A stretch of 61,722 nucleotides of DNA from Acidobacteriota bacterium (GCA_016201275.1 JACQDB010000025.1:1-61722); one strand, 5' to 3'. Counted from the stretch's first letter, positions 51,364 to 61,260 are shown. Notes: a model not told the origin generated them from the letters alone. Translations and numbers: made by a program.

Positions 51364-51781
51364 ATCGGCTTGTACGGGCGACCTGCTCATCCCTTGACGG
51401 AGGGACAGCCACAGAGGATCGCCCGTACCTTTATTTGCAAGGCTCTCTGATAGCTATAAGTTGTGACGTTATCTTTATGCGACGGTATCGCTTGGATGTG
51501 CACAGAGCCTGTGCTTCCCTGTGCGGCAGTCCTATGGATTCTGCGGCGCGGCGTAGCCGTTAGGCTTGAGCGACAGGTCGCGCAAAAAAACCGAACCTTC
51601 CCGCACCGCAAAGTGGCATAGCCGCCGGAGGTTTCTGGTGCTACGGCGACTCTTGAAGCGTCGTCTATCCGTTGCGTCAATCCCACCTTTCTTTCAATAA
51701 CTACAACTTGTAGTTGCAAATTCTTCGCCACGGGTTTATATTGTTGCCCTTAGCAAAAGGCAGAGAGAGAGTTGGCAAATT
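51364..51781. other. 418-bp spacer before the metal-resistance locus
   Basis: GTACGGGCGA (51372-51381) pairs with TCGCCCGTAC (51419-51428). The interval 51700-51720 contains TACAACTTGTAGTTG, an ACAACTTGT-type imperfect dyad upstream of the BlaI-family gene that could be its operator (ACTACAACTTGTAGT reads nearly the same on both strands, 51699-51713). No gene is visible. Confidence 0.45.
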
Positions 51782-52228
51782 ATGGGCGTAAAACTGCACA
51801 TTACACGAAGCGGATTCCGGCCTGGGGCACGCGGCGCGGGGCACGTCTTGGGCGAGTTGCAAAGCGCTGTCATGGAAATTCTCTGGCGGCAGCCGGGGCT
51901 GACGGTCAACGAGGTGGAAGAGAAATTACAACTCCGCCGGGAGATTGCTCATACGACGGTGTTGACGACGCTTGATCGTATGCACCGCAAAGGCTATCTG
52001 CGTAGGGAGAAACACGGCAAAGCCTTTGTCTATGAGCCACGTTATTCACGCGAGGAGTTCGAGCAGGGCATGACGCAGGAAGTGCTGGGCGCGTTGTTGC
52101 GCCAGTACAGCGGATCGGCAATTTCAACCTTTGTTGATCTGGTGAGTGCGGATTCACAGGCGCTCGATCAGCTTGAATCTATGATTCGCGAAAAACGTCG
52201 GGCTATCGAAAAAGCCCGCAAAAAATAG
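51782..52228 (+). CDS. BlaI/MecI/CopY-family transcriptional repressor
   Basis: A 148-residue DNA-binding protein. The winged helix has LGELQSAVMEILWRQPGLTV, NEVEEKL, TTVLTTLDRMHRKGYLRREK and FVYEPRYSREEFEQG, the diagnostic pattern of the BlaI/CopY family. A dimerisation helix region follows. There is no CxCx4CxC metal-binding tail as in enterococcal CopY. It is followed after 11 bp by an M56-family peptidase, the partner that cleaves BlaI-type repressors. An imperfect ACTACAACTTGTAGT dyad lies about 70 bp upstream. Context (efflux pump and CDF exporter downstream) points to metal response rather than beta-lactams, which is inference. Confidence 0.9.
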   Translation: MGVKLHITRSGFRPGARGAGHVLGELQSAVMEILWRQPGLTVNEVEEKLQLRREIAHTTVLTTLDRMHRKGYLRREKHGKAFVYEPRYSREEFEQGMTQEVLGALLRQYSGSAISTFVDLVSADSQALDQLESMIREKRRAIEKARKK

Positions 52229-52239
52229 GGGATCGTTAG

Positions 52240-53319
52240 GTGCTGCTCACGTTTATTGAAAATTTTGTATTCCTGAGTTCGCTGCTGGCGGGCTTGTGCT
52301 TTGTGCTGGCTTGGGCGGTGCGGCGGCTCGCGCTGCACCGCTGGTTGCTGCATCCCTTAACGCTGGTGCGCTTCTATTCCGCTGCTCTCATACTGCCGCC
52401 GGTAATGGCGGCATGGGTGCTGCTGGCGGCGTTTCTGCCGGGATGGTGGTTAAGCCCACAAGCCTTTAAAGAGGCACACCCGCCCACCGCTCATCAACTG
52501 CATCTGTTAAGCGAATTGACCGCTGCTATGGAACCGCACCTTGCTTGGCTTACCTTGTGCTTGGCGCTGGGCGCGGCAGGGTTTGCGGGGTGGTCGAGTC
52601 TGCGGAATTATGTGAAAGTCGGAGAACTGCTTGGCCGTTTGACCATGACCGCCGCGCCGCCCCCTGGTGCTCAAATCGCGCTGGTCGAACAGGTGGCGGC
52701 GCAACATGGAATCCGCGTCGGGCTGGTGATGAGCGACTACCCGCTGTCGTTTGTGTGGGGGTATTGGCATTCACGAATTGTGCTGTCATCAGGGCTGCTT
52801 TCCACCTTAACGCCGAAAGAACTGCTGGGGGTGTTGGAACACGAAATCGCGCATCATAAACGCCGCGATAATCTGGTGAAACTTTTTCTCAACGGGTGCA
52901 GCTATGTTTCTCTGGTCGTGCCCTTGTCGCGCCGGATTTTGCAATGGCGCGCCATAGAAGTAGAGATGGTTTGCGATGAAGTGGCGACTGCACGAACTGC
53001 TGCCCCGCTTGACATCGCTGACGCGCTAATCAAGCTGAGAAGAAATACCGCCCCTGCAAGTTCGCCTACGATGAGGAACCCGTCAACTTCCGCTTTTATC
53101 CCGGACGAGATGCAAACGGTGGAGCGGCGCGTCTATCGTTTGCTCGCTTTTGCCGAAGCGATTCCTGCCCTCGACCAGGTTGCCGCAATGTCCATGCTGC
53201 GAAAGAGCAGCGCTTTTCTGCTGGCTGCCCTTTTCATCAGCACGCTGCTCGTGTTTACTCTGCTGTTCCCTTTAGCGGTTCATCAGGCAGCGGAAACTCT
53301 CATTCGTTTCCTGGCATAA
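52240..53319 (+). CDS. BlaR1-type M56 membrane metalloprotease without sensor domain
   Basis: A 359-residue integral-membrane zinc protease. Helices near 5-28, 45-68 and 100-118 precede the catalytic segment VLEHEIAHHKRRDNLVKLFL, with His201, Glu202 and His205 of HExxH. Downstream, VEMVCDEVATA provides the likely third ligand. A helix near 328-350 is last. The penicillin-binding sensor domain of true BlaR1 is absent; the chain stops after the last helix. The GTG start 52240 follows AGGGGAT. It is immediately downstream of the repressor gene, so derepression by cleavage is the expected mechanism. Confidence 0.85.
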   Translation: MLLTFIENFVFLSSLLAGLCFVLAWAVRRLALHRWLLHPLTLVRFYSAALILPPVMAAWVLLAAFLPGWWLSPQAFKEAHPPTAHQLHLLSELTAAMEPHLAWLTLCLALGAAGFAGWSSLRNYVKVGELLGRLTMTAAPPPGAQIALVEQVAAQHGIRVGLVMSDYPLSFVWGYWHSRIVLSSGLLSTLTPKELLGVLEHEIAHHKRRDNLVKLFLNGCSYVSLVVPLSRRILQWRAIEVEMVCDEVATARTAAPLDIADALIKLRRNTAPASSPTMRNPSTSAFIPDEMQTVERRVYRLLAFAEAIPALDQVAAMSMLRKSSAFLLAALFISTLLVFTLLFPLAVHQAAETLIRFLA

Positions 53320-53553
53320 GAAAGAGGATTGCCGTAAAAATGATTCACTTCCCGCAGCCTTTACAGGAAAAAACTACACCCTGTCGTTATACCATTCAGG
53401 GAGCGTCAGTCATGATCTATAGGGACAGCGAAGCGGTTTTCCTTCGGCTTCGCGCCCACGCCGTAGCTTTGCCGAGGGCTCTTCAAAAAGCTGGTCGCCA
53501 ACTGCAAACCCTGAGCCGTGGTTCAGGTTCATAGATGAGAATTCAGGGATTTT

Positions 53554-55053
53554 ATGATAATGAGGAATTTTTCTAAACCAGCGGTCAAGCCCTTGATTCG
53601 CTCTCTTCCGTTGATTGTTTTGCTACCGTGCCTACTCTTGCAGGCGAGGGTTCCGGTGTTCGCGCAAAGTGCCACAGACCTGGGAGCGGTAAAATCGGCG
53701 CAGTCGGTGCCGCCCCGCAGCGGCGACAAAGGCGCCATTAAACTGGAGGTCACAGAGGCCTCGCCGATAACGGAAACCACCCTCAGCAGTTCTGTCACGA
53801 GTGCTTATCGCGATCCGGTTCAAGGCGCTTCTTCCAGCGATCTGGGGCGGCGCGCCTTGGCCTCGAATGGCGAACTCAAGGCGGTACGTCTGGACCTTGA
53901 GCGCGGACGAGCGCGGCTGTTGCAGGCGGGACTGCGACCAAATCCGACGATTGATTTCGAGCAGTCCAGCGAAAAATTAACCGGCTCTGGCACGGATCGC
54001 GCCACTATGATTGGCTTTGCCCTGCCACTCGAACTCGGCGGCAAGCGCAGCAAGCGTGTGGAACTGGCGCGTGTCGAACTGGAAGCGGCGGAGGCCGAGG
54101 TGGCGGATCGAGAGCGTCTGCTGATTGGACAAGTCGCCAACGTGTATGCAGAAGCCTTGGCGGCTATTCGTGAGCTTGAGATTACCGAGGGGTTGAATAA
54201 TCTTGATGTACAGACGGTACGCATGGTTGAGGTGCGGGTCAACGAAGGCGACAGCGCCCCGATTGAATTGCGACTTCTGCAAGTTGAAGTAGAACGCTTG
54301 CGTGCGCGTCGCGCCATCGTCGAAGGCCGATTGCAGGCAACTCTGCTGCGCCTGAAACAACTGGTCGGTATGGCGTCAACCGAAGCCTTGCGCTTGCGCG
54401 AAGACATTACTGCGCCGGTGCTTAATGCGCCGCCTGCCACTGTGGAAGCGGCGCTTGACATCGCTTTGCGAACGCGCCCAGACCTGCGCCTGGCGCGCTT
54501 GTATGAAACAGCGGCGCAAGCCGGACTTGACCTGGCACAAGCGCAGGCGGTGCCCAATGCCACGCTGTTCACCCGATATTTTTTTGATCGCACGACCACT
54601 GACCTGCCGTTGCCGCTTGTGCCAGTGCCGAATCAATCGCGCCGATTGATCTTCGGGGTCTCCATCGGGTTGCCTTTCTTCAATCGGAATCAGGGCGGCA
54701 AGGCTGAGGCGGCGGCAGCGATTGCCCAAGCGCAACGGCGGCGCGAATTTGCCGAAACGGTGGTGCGTGCCGAAGTAAGTAGCGCCTACACGCGCTATGA
54801 AGCCGCACGCATCGCGCTCCACACTTTCGAGCAAGGGGTGATCGCTCGCACTAATGAAAACCTTCGCTCGATACGCGGAGCCTATGAAATCGGAGCGTTT
54901 CGCATTACTGATCTGCTTTTAGCGCAAAGGCGTCTGATTGATCTACAACGCGAGTTTACCGAGGCGCTGACCGAGCGCTATCGTGCGCTGATTGATTTAC
55001 AGATGGCTATGGGGACAGCGGCGCTCTCTCTGGAGCCTCGGAAGTCCCAATAG
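53554..55053 (+). CDS. TolC-family outer-membrane channel (CzcC-like), second system
   Basis: A 499-residue exported protein. A signal sequence (PLIVLLPCLLLQARVPVFA) ends near residue 37. After a ~55-residue linker come the outer-membrane-factor helices with QAGLRPNPTIDFEQSSEKLT and ALPLELGGKRSKRVELARVE, and the second repeat ASVPNATLF-like VPNATLFTRYFF and SIGLPFFNRNQGGKAEA. The opening layout mirrors the channel at 32459-33790 but identity is modest. It is the first efflux gene after the repressor-protease pair, 234 bp downstream, and is followed by adaptor, pump and CDF genes on the same strand. Confidence 0.9.
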   Translation: MIMRNFSKPAVKPLIRSLPLIVLLPCLLLQARVPVFAQSATDLGAVKSAQSVPPRSGDKGAIKLEVTEASPITETTLSSSVTSAYRDPVQGASSSDLGRRALASNGELKAVRLDLERGRARLLQAGLRPNPTIDFEQSSEKLTGSGTDRATMIGFALPLELGGKRSKRVELARVELEAAEAEVADRERLLIGQVANVYAEALAAIRELEITEGLNNLDVQTVRMVEVRVNEGDSAPIELRLLQVEVERLRARRAIVEGRLQATLLRLKQLVGMASTEALRLREDITAPVLNAPPATVEAALDIALRTRPDLRLARLYETAAQAGLDLAQAQAVPNATLFTRYFFDRTTTDLPLPLVPVPNQSRRLIFGVSIGLPFFNRNQGGKAEAAAAIAQAQRRREFAETVVRAEVSSAYTRYEAARIALHTFEQGVIARTNENLRSIRGAYEIGAFRITDLLLAQRRLIDLQREFTEALTERYRALIDLQMAMGTAALSLEPRKSQ

Positions 55054-55098
55054 AAGCCAGAATCGCAACCCTCAATCTAAAATGAAGGAACCCTGTTT

Positions 55099-56649
55099 AT
55101 GCCGGAAAAGTATTCTCTCAAAGACGCCAGTGGCGAACCAAATGCTGGTGAATCCCACCTGTCTATTGACGGTAGCGAGGCGCGTTCAAACCCTCATCAA
55201 GGGACAGCGGCATCACCTTTCCGTGGACGCCAAGACGATGTTGAGTATTCTCGTGGTGAAGCCCCTGCGGGCGCACCTCGAGCCTTTGCCTCTCGCCAAC
55301 GTGCGTTCATTCTCATTGCCGCGATTGCGCTGCTCGCGGTTATCACGGTGGTTTGGTGGGGGCGCACTCAAAACGCCAACCCGCCAAAGGCAGAGGCAAA
55401 ACCAGGCGAGAAAACCGAGTCTATGGATACTGATGTCGCGCTGACCCCGGAAGCAATCAGTGGCGCGGGCATTGAGATTGCTGGCGTCACCGAACGCCCC
55501 GCCATTGCGCTTCTGAAGGTCACCGGCACTGTCGAAGCCAATCAGCAGCAGATGCAGCAGGTAACGCCGCTGGTCGCGGGGCGGGTCGAGCGCGTTTATG
55601 TTGCGCTTGGCGACCGCGTGCGCGCCGGTGCGGTGCTGGCGCTGGTCGCCAGTCCACAGGTCGCGCAATTACACGCCAAATTGCACGAGACCGAAATGCA
55701 CTTGGCGCTGGCTGAACGCAATCTTGCCCGGGTGCAACGCTCGGAGAATCGCGTCGCCGTGCTACAGGCGAAGGCGCGGCTTGATGAAGCGGAGGCCACC
55801 CTCACGCGCACCCGTAAACTGATCGAACTGGGCGCGGGCGCAGGTAAAGACTTAATTGCGGCGGAAACCGCTTACAAGACAGCCAAGGCTGAGTATGATT
55901 TTCAAAGCAACATCACACTCAATAAAGAACTACAGGAAGCTCGCGCCGAAGTCGAAACCTCCCGCGCCGACGTGGCTCACCTGAAAGATGAACTAAGGGC
56001 GCTGGGCGCTTCCCCCAATGAGAGCGAAGGACATCAGGGCGATACGTCGCATATCACGTTTCGCGCCCCCACCTCCGGCATGGTCTCCGAGCGTTTCGTC
56101 AATCCGGGGGCAGGCATAGAAGCGGGCAAGCCTTTGTTTACGATTACCAATCTTGCGACCGTGTGGGTAATCGCGAGTGTGCCGGAGTCTCAAGTCCTGC
56201 ACCTGCGTGTCGGCACGCCTGCCGAGGTGCGCTCCGTGGCGCTTGGCGCGGTCACTCTTTCCGGGCGAATCACCTACATTGATCCGCAACTTAACGAGGA
56301 GACGCGCACGGCGCAGGTTCGTATAGACGTGGCAAATTCGAATGCGGCTTTGAAAGTCGGTATGTTTGCCGAAGTCGGTTTTCAGACGGGCGCGTTGAGC
56401 AACGGCGCGACCGCCAACGAACTGGTGGTGCCCACAGATGCAGTGCAGCGCATAGGCGAACGCACCGTGGTCTTTACCCCGAAATCGGGGGAGGCCGGAC
56501 ATTTCCTGGTGCGTGATGTTGAGCTTGGCGATGAAGTAGGAGGCTACTATCGTGTGCTGAAGGGGCTGGGGCTGGGCGACCGTGTGGTTACCAAAGGCAG
56601 CTTTACGCTCAAGTCTAGGTTGATGCGAAGTCAACTGGACGAAGAGTAA
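55099..56649 (+). CDS. Efflux adaptor (HlyD/CzcB-like), membrane anchored
   Basis: A 516-residue membrane-fusion protein. Unlike the first system's adaptor it has no lipobox; a single membrane helix (FILIAAIALLAVITVVWW, about 70-87) follows a ~68-residue cytosolic, disordered N-terminus. The periplasmic part has VTPLVAGRVERVYVALGDRV, a coiled-coil hairpin, FRAPTSGMVSERFVNPGAGI and a C-terminal barrel (RITYIDPQLNEETRTAQVRI). ATG 55099 has GAAGGAA upstream. It lies 45 bp after the channel gene. It couples the CzcA-type pump to the TolC channel. Confidence 0.9.
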   Translation: MPEKYSLKDASGEPNAGESHLSIDGSEARSNPHQGTAASPFRGRQDDVEYSRGEAPAGAPRAFASRQRAFILIAAIALLAVITVVWWGRTQNANPPKAEAKPGEKTESMDTDVALTPEAISGAGIEIAGVTERPAIALLKVTGTVEANQQQMQQVTPLVAGRVERVYVALGDRVRAGAVLALVASPQVAQLHAKLHETEMHLALAERNLARVQRSENRVAVLQAKARLDEAEATLTRTRKLIELGAGAGKDLIAAETAYKTAKAEYDFQSNITLNKELQEARAEVETSRADVAHLKDELRALGASPNESEGHQGDTSHITFRAPTSGMVSERFVNPGAGIEAGKPLFTITNLATVWVIASVPESQVLHLRVGTPAEVRSVALGAVTLSGRITYIDPQLNEETRTAQVRIDVANSNAALKVGMFAEVGFQTGALSNGATANELVVPTDAVQRIGERTVVFTPKSGEAGHFLVRDVELGDEVGGYYRVLKGLGLGDRVVTKGSFTLKSRLMRSQLDEE

Positions 56650-56806
56650 CCGCACACACGCATCGGCAGGCAAGCAAAAGTAAAAAGGCCAAAGGCAAAC
56701 CGTGTACTGGCAAGGCGGCGACCCCTTTACTTCTCGCTAACCGTTTGCTCAGGTAGCGACATCGTAGGCGATTTTTACACGGACCAGTCTAGTGGAGTAA
56801 TAATTT

Positions 56807-59800
56807 ATGATTAATGCCATTATCCGCTTCTCCATTTCTCAACGGGTCATCATTTTAATGATGGTCATTTTGCTATGCGGAGCGGGGATTTATAGCCTTC
56901 AGCAGTTGCCGATTGATGCCGTCCCAGATGTCACCAATGTTCAAGTGATTGTTTTAACTCCTGCGCCTGCGCTTGCGCCCATCGAGATCGAACGCCAGAT
57001 CACCTTTCCCGTCGAAGTGGCGATGAGCGGCTTGCCGAATGTCGTAGAGATTCGCTCCACCTCCAAAGTCGGGCTGTCGTTTGTGACGGTGGTGTTTGAC
57101 GAATCGGTGAGCGTGTACTTTGCGCGACAACTGGTCAACGAGCGACTGGCGCAGGCACGCGAACAAATTCCTTCCGCAATCGGTACGCCGCAGATGGGAC
57201 CGATTTCAACCGGGCTGGGTGAAATCTATCAATATGAGGTTAAGGCCGCGCCCGGCAGTGGCTATGATAATGCCACAGCGCTACGCACCATTCAGGACTG
57301 GAACGTGCGGCGGCAATTGCTTGGGGTTCCGGGAATCACGGAAGTTGGCAGTTTCGGCGGCCTGGAAAAACAGTATCAGGTGCGACTCGACCCGGCGAAA
57401 TTGCAAGCTTACGCGCTCACGATACGCCAGGTGCTTGAAGCGGTCGAACGCAACAATGCCAATGTCGGCGGGGCTTATATCGAACACGCTTCCGAACAAT
57501 ATCTCTTGCGCGGCATTGGCCTGGCACAATCGGCTAAAGACATTGCCAGAATCATCGTCAAGACGGGCAAAGACGGGGTGCCGATTTACGTGCGTGATGT
57601 TGGCGAGGTGGTGACCGGCGCGACCCTCCGGCAAGGCGCGGCGGTGGCCGATGGTCAAGGCGAGATCGTCACCGGCATTGCCATTATGCTCAAAGACGAA
57701 AACTCGCGCGCCGTCATAGACCGCGTGACCGAGCGTGTCAACGAGATTAAAAAGAGTCTGCCCAAGGGCGTTGACATCACGCCCTTTTACGACCGCACCA
57801 GCCTGGTCAATCGCACCATCAAGACCGCAACGACGAACCTTATCGAAGGTGCGATATTGGTTATCATTGTCCTGATCGTGCTACTCGGCAACTGGCGTGG
57901 CGCGCTGCTGGTGGCCACCATCATTCCGCTTTCCATGCTCTTTGCGGCCATCCTGATGCGCGTTTTCAACGTCTCGGGAAATCTGATGAGCTTGGGCGCG
58001 CTGGATTTTGGATTGATTGTGGACGGCGCAGTGGTGATGGTTGAAAACGTCGTGCGCCGACGCGCCGAAGCGCAACACCAAGGCAGTGAAGAGTTGCCGC
58101 AGCAGACCATTCTCAATGCCTGCCTGGAGGTGGGGCGTCCGGTCGTCTTCGCCGTGGCCATCATCATGATCGTTTATTTACCGATTCTCAGCCTGACAGG
58201 TATCGAAGGCAAAATGTTTAAGCCGATGGCGTTGACGGTGGTCTTCGCGCTGTTCGGCTCACTGATTTTGTCGCTCACCTTCATTCCGGCAGCCCTCACC
58301 TTGCTGCTGCGCGGACGAGTAGCGGAGAGCGAAAGCGTGGTGATTCGCTATGCGAAGAAGTGGTATCACCCAACTCTGGAATTGGTGAAGCGCCATCGCG
58401 GACGTGCGCTCGCCTTTGCCACCAGTATGGTGCTTCTCAGCTTCGTCATGTTTCCCTTTCTGGGTTCCGAATTCATCCCGCGTCTGGATGAAGGGATGCT
58501 GGTGATTGAAGCGAGAACCTTGCCGAGCGTATCGCTGCCGCACGCCATTGACGCGCATATGCAGGCTCAAAAAGTCCTGCTGCGTTTCCCTGAAGTCATC
58601 AAGGTGGTCTCTAAAATTGGGCGCGCTGAGGTGACCATTGATCCGATGAGCGTAGATTTGGCGGATATGTATGTTGATCTGAAACCGCCTGCGGCGTACA
58701 CCTCGGTCAAGAGCAAAGCGGAACTGGTCGAGAAGATGGCCGCCGCCCTGGAGGATGAAGTGCCGGATCTGGTCTTCGGGTTTTCGCAGCCCATAGAGAT
58801 GCGTATGTCCGAATTGATTGCCGGAGTGCGCGCCGACGTGGCGGTGAAAGTTTTTGGCGATGACCTGGAGACCTTGAGCAAGACTGCCGAGCAGATTGCC
58901 CGTGTGGTTGGCCGTGTGCCGGGCGCAGCAGATGTAAAGGTGGAGCAGGTTGCGGGCTTGCCGCAACTCCAGATCATCGCCAATCGCGAGACGATTGCGC
59001 GCTACGGAATCAATGTTGAAGATGTGAATAACCTTGTCGAATCCATTGTCGCAGGGCAGGCGGCGGGGCAAGTCTTTGAGGGGGAACAGCGTTTCAATCT
59101 CGTTGTCCGGCTGCAAGAAGATGCCAGCCGCAATATCGCCACCATCAAAAACCTGTTGGTTGCGGCCCCCAACGGGGCGAGAATTCCGCTCTCGCAATTG
59201 GCTGAGGTGGTGTTACTGGAAGGGCCGGGGCAGATTTCCCGTGAGCAGACGCGGCGGCGCGTCGTCGTGGAAATGAATGTGCGCGGGCGTGACATCGGCA
59301 GCTTTGTCAAAGAAGCGCAAGCCGAGATCGCCAGACAGGTAGAACTCCCTCCCGCCTACTATCTAACTTGGGGCGGTCAGTTCCAGAACCTCGAACGCGC
59401 CTCAGCGCGATTGCTGATCGTTGTTCCTCTGGCGCTCTTTTTAATTTTCATTCTCTTATTTACCACCTTTGGCTCGGTCAAGCAGGCGCTACTGATTTAC
59501 ACAGGGATTCCCTTTGCGATTGTTGGTGGCGTGTTCGCATTGTTTGTGCGCGGGATGCCGTTTTCGATTTCGGCGGGAGTTGGCTTCATCGCCCTGTTTG
59601 GTGTGGCGGTCTTAAACGGGGTGGTGATGGTGAGCTATATTAATCGCTTGCGTGAAGAAGGCTATACGTTGGCAGCAGCGGTAAGGGAAGGCGCGGAGAC
59701 GCGATTGCGACCGGTCTTGATGACGGCGCTGGTCGCTAGTCTGGGGTTTATACCGATGGCGCTGGCGACCTCCGCAGGGGCTGAGGTACAACGTCCGCTG

Positions 59801-59968
59801 GCGACCGTGGTGATCGGCGGCATTATCACCTCGACGTTGCTAACTTTGCTGGTGCTGCCAACCCTCTACAGTTGGTTTGAGCATAAGCGTATCAAGAGCG
59901 GTGCAGGCGAAGCCCGGTTGCGCGAAACGGAACACCGTTTGAACGGGCAGTCGCCAACCGAAGGATAG
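56807..59968 (+). CDS. CzcA-type HME-RND heavy-metal efflux pump
   Basis: A 1053-residue RND antiporter. The opening IIRFSISQRVIILMMVILLC is followed by LPIDAVPDVTNVQVIVLTPA, the usual CzcA start. The helix-4 motif LDFGLIVDGAVVMVENVVRR is of the HME1 (zinc/cobalt/cadmium) DFG-IVDGA type, in contrast to the pump at 33787-36897. The final helices include YTGIPFAIVGGVFALFVRG. ATG 56807 follows GTGGAG. It lies 157 bp after the adaptor and 33 bp before the CDF gene, making an operon for divalent-cation export with two transporters. Confidence 0.9.
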   Translation: MINAIIRFSISQRVIILMMVILLCGAGIYSLQQLPIDAVPDVTNVQVIVLTPAPALAPIEIERQITFPVEVAMSGLPNVVEIRSTSKVGLSFVTVVFDESVSVYFARQLVNERLAQAREQIPSAIGTPQMGPISTGLGEIYQYEVKAAPGSGYDNATALRTIQDWNVRRQLLGVPGITEVGSFGGLEKQYQVRLDPAKLQAYALTIRQVLEAVERNNANVGGAYIEHASEQYLLRGIGLAQSAKDIARIIVKTGKDGVPIYVRDVGEVVTGATLRQGAAVADGQGEIVTGIAIMLKDENSRAVIDRVTERVNEIKKSLPKGVDITPFYDRTSLVNRTIKTATTNLIEGAILVIIVLIVLLGNWRGALLVATIIPLSMLFAAILMRVFNVSGNLMSLGALDFGLIVDGAVVMVENVVRRRAEAQHQGSEELPQQTILNACLEVGRPVVFAVAIIMIVYLPILSLTGIEGKMFKPMALTVVFALFGSLILSLTFIPAALTLLLRGRVAESESVVIRYAKKWYHPTLELVKRHRGRALAFATSMVLLSFVMFPFLGSEFIPRLDEGMLVIEARTLPSVSLPHAIDAHMQAQKVLLRFPEVIKVVSKIGRAEVTIDPMSVDLADMYVDLKPPAAYTSVKSKAELVEKMAAALEDEVPDLVFGFSQPIEMRMSELIAGVRADVAVKVFGDDLETLSKTAEQIARVVGRVPGAADVKVEQVAGLPQLQIIANRETIARYGINVEDVNNLVESIVAGQAAGQVFEGEQRFNLVVRLQEDASRNIATIKNLLVAAPNGARIPLSQLAEVVLLEGPGQISREQTRRRVVVEMNVRGRDIGSFVKEAQAEIARQVELPPAYYLTWGGQFQNLERASARLLIVVPLALFLIFILLFTTFGSVKQALLIYTGIPFAIVGGVFALFVRGMPFSISAGVGFIALFGVAVLNGVVMVSYINRLREEGYTLAAAVREGAETRLRPVLMTALVASLGFIPMALATSAGAEVQRPLATVVIGGIITSTLLTLLVLPTLYSWFEHKRIKSGAGEARLRETEHRLNGQSPTEG

Positions 59969-60001
59969 AATCGGCAGCACGATTTTTGCCAGGAGGTAGC
60001 G

Positions 60002-61054
60002 ATGTCGAGTCATCACGATTCGCACGACGGCCACTCGCATAAGCCGCCGTCCTCAGTCTCGAAGGCAGAGGCTCACCGCCACGACCAAGGCGCTCACGGT
60101 CATCTGCACGGCACTGTTGATCCGACCATGTTCAGCACCAAACGGGGCATCTGGGCGGTGAAATGGGCGTTCGTAGGGTTGTTAATCACGTCGGCATTTC
60201 AATTGGTGGTGGTCTATTTTTCCGGCAGTGTGGCGTTGCTGGCCGATACCATTCACAACCTCGGCGATGCCGCGACGGCTGTGCCATTGTGGATCGCCTT
60301 CAGCCTCGCCCGTCGTTCACCCAGCAAGCGATTCACTTACGGCTATGGTCGGAGCGAAGACCTGGCCGGGGTTGCGGTTGTCCTCACCATTCTGGCCAGC
60401 GCGGTCGTTGCGGGTTATGAATCCGTACAACGACTGCTTCATCCGCAGCCGGTCAGCCACCTGTGGGCGGTGATGGTTGCTTCCCTAGTCGGCTTTCTGG
60501 GCAACGAAGGCGTGGCTATCTTTCGCATCAAGGTCGGCAAAGAAATAGGCAGCGCCGCGCTGGTCGCCGATGGCTACCACGCTCGTGTGGACGGCTTTAC
60601 CAGTTTGGCTGTACTCCTAGGCACGCTCGGAGTCTGGCTCGCTTACCCCTTGGCTGATCCGCTTATCGGTCTTCTGATTACCGTTCTCATCCTCAGAATT
60701 GTATGGGAATCTGCCGTAGTCGTGTTCACCCGTTTACTGGATGGCGTTGACCCCGCCGTGGTTGACCAAATCACAATCGCAGCCCGGCGTAGTGCCGGGG
60801 TCGAAGAGGTCAGTGAAGTGCGGGTGAGATGGTTGGGGCATCGCCTTCATGCAGAGTTGAACCTGACCGTGGCCGCAGGACTCTCGGTTGAGCAGGGACA
60901 TGATATTGCGACACAGGCACGCCATACGCTTTTGCACAATTGCCTATTTCTGTCCGGCGTCACCATTCATATTGATCCGGCCAATGCTTCGGGCGAGGCG
61001 CACCATCACATTGAAAGCCACTCGCATGACGATTCACCGGTGCATTCACATTGA
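60002..61054 (+). CDS. Cation diffusion facilitator (CzcD/ZitB-like)
   Basis: A 350-residue exporter with six membrane helices. The N-terminus is His-rich (SSHHDSHDGHSHK) and so is the C-terminus (HHHIESHSHDDSPVHSH), typical metal-binding tails. The transport site is His85/Asp89 (ADTIHNLGDA) and His193/Asp197 (ADGYHARVDG), the HD-HD set of zinc-selective members. A cytosolic C-terminal domain follows (VSEVRVRWLGHRLHAELNLT). ATG 60002 follows CAGGAGGTAGCG. It would move zinc or similar ions from cytosol to periplasm, feeding the RND pump 33 bp upstream. Confidence 0.95.
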   Translation: MSSHHDSHDGHSHKPPSSVSKAEAHRHDQGAHGHLHGTVDPTMFSTKRGIWAVKWAFVGLLITSAFQLVVVYFSGSVALLADTIHNLGDAATAVPLWIAFSLARRSPSKRFTYGYGRSEDLAGVAVVLTILASAVVAGYESVQRLLHPQPVSHLWAVMVASLVGFLGNEGVAIFRIKVGKEIGSAALVADGYHARVDGFTSLAVLLGTLGVWLAYPLADPLIGLLITVLILRIVWESAVVVFTRLLDGVDPAVVDQITIAARRSAGVEEVSEVRVRWLGHRLHAELNLTVAAGLSVEQGHDIATQARHTLLHNCLFLSGVTIHIDPANASGEAHHHIESHSHDDSPVHSH

Positions 61055-61208
61055 AGATTTGGGGCAAAAAAAAGGCGTAGCGAAGTTGGCCGCCGGTTGA
61101 GCCTTACGGTTTTCGCCCTACCCACTGAAGCGTCATGGGTCAGTAAAACAGCAGCAAAATTAGTAGTGCTAAAAAAGTAAGGTTCAACTGGCAAGCAACT
61201 GCGCCGCC

Positions 61209-61260
61209 TTAGCTTTGTAGGAGCGCCCCGTCTATAGAGAGGGCGCTCCTACAAAGCTAA
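61209..61260. repeat. Perfect 20-bp hairpin downstream of the CDF gene
   Basis: Arms 61209-61228 and 61241-61260 (TTAGCTTTGTAGGAGCGCCC and its exact complement) with a 12-nt loop. There is no T-tract, so it is not a standard terminator. AGCGGTC-AGA-GACCGCT at 61354-61370 is another member of the GCGGTC hairpin family. 61055-61413 holds no gene. Confidence 0.85.
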
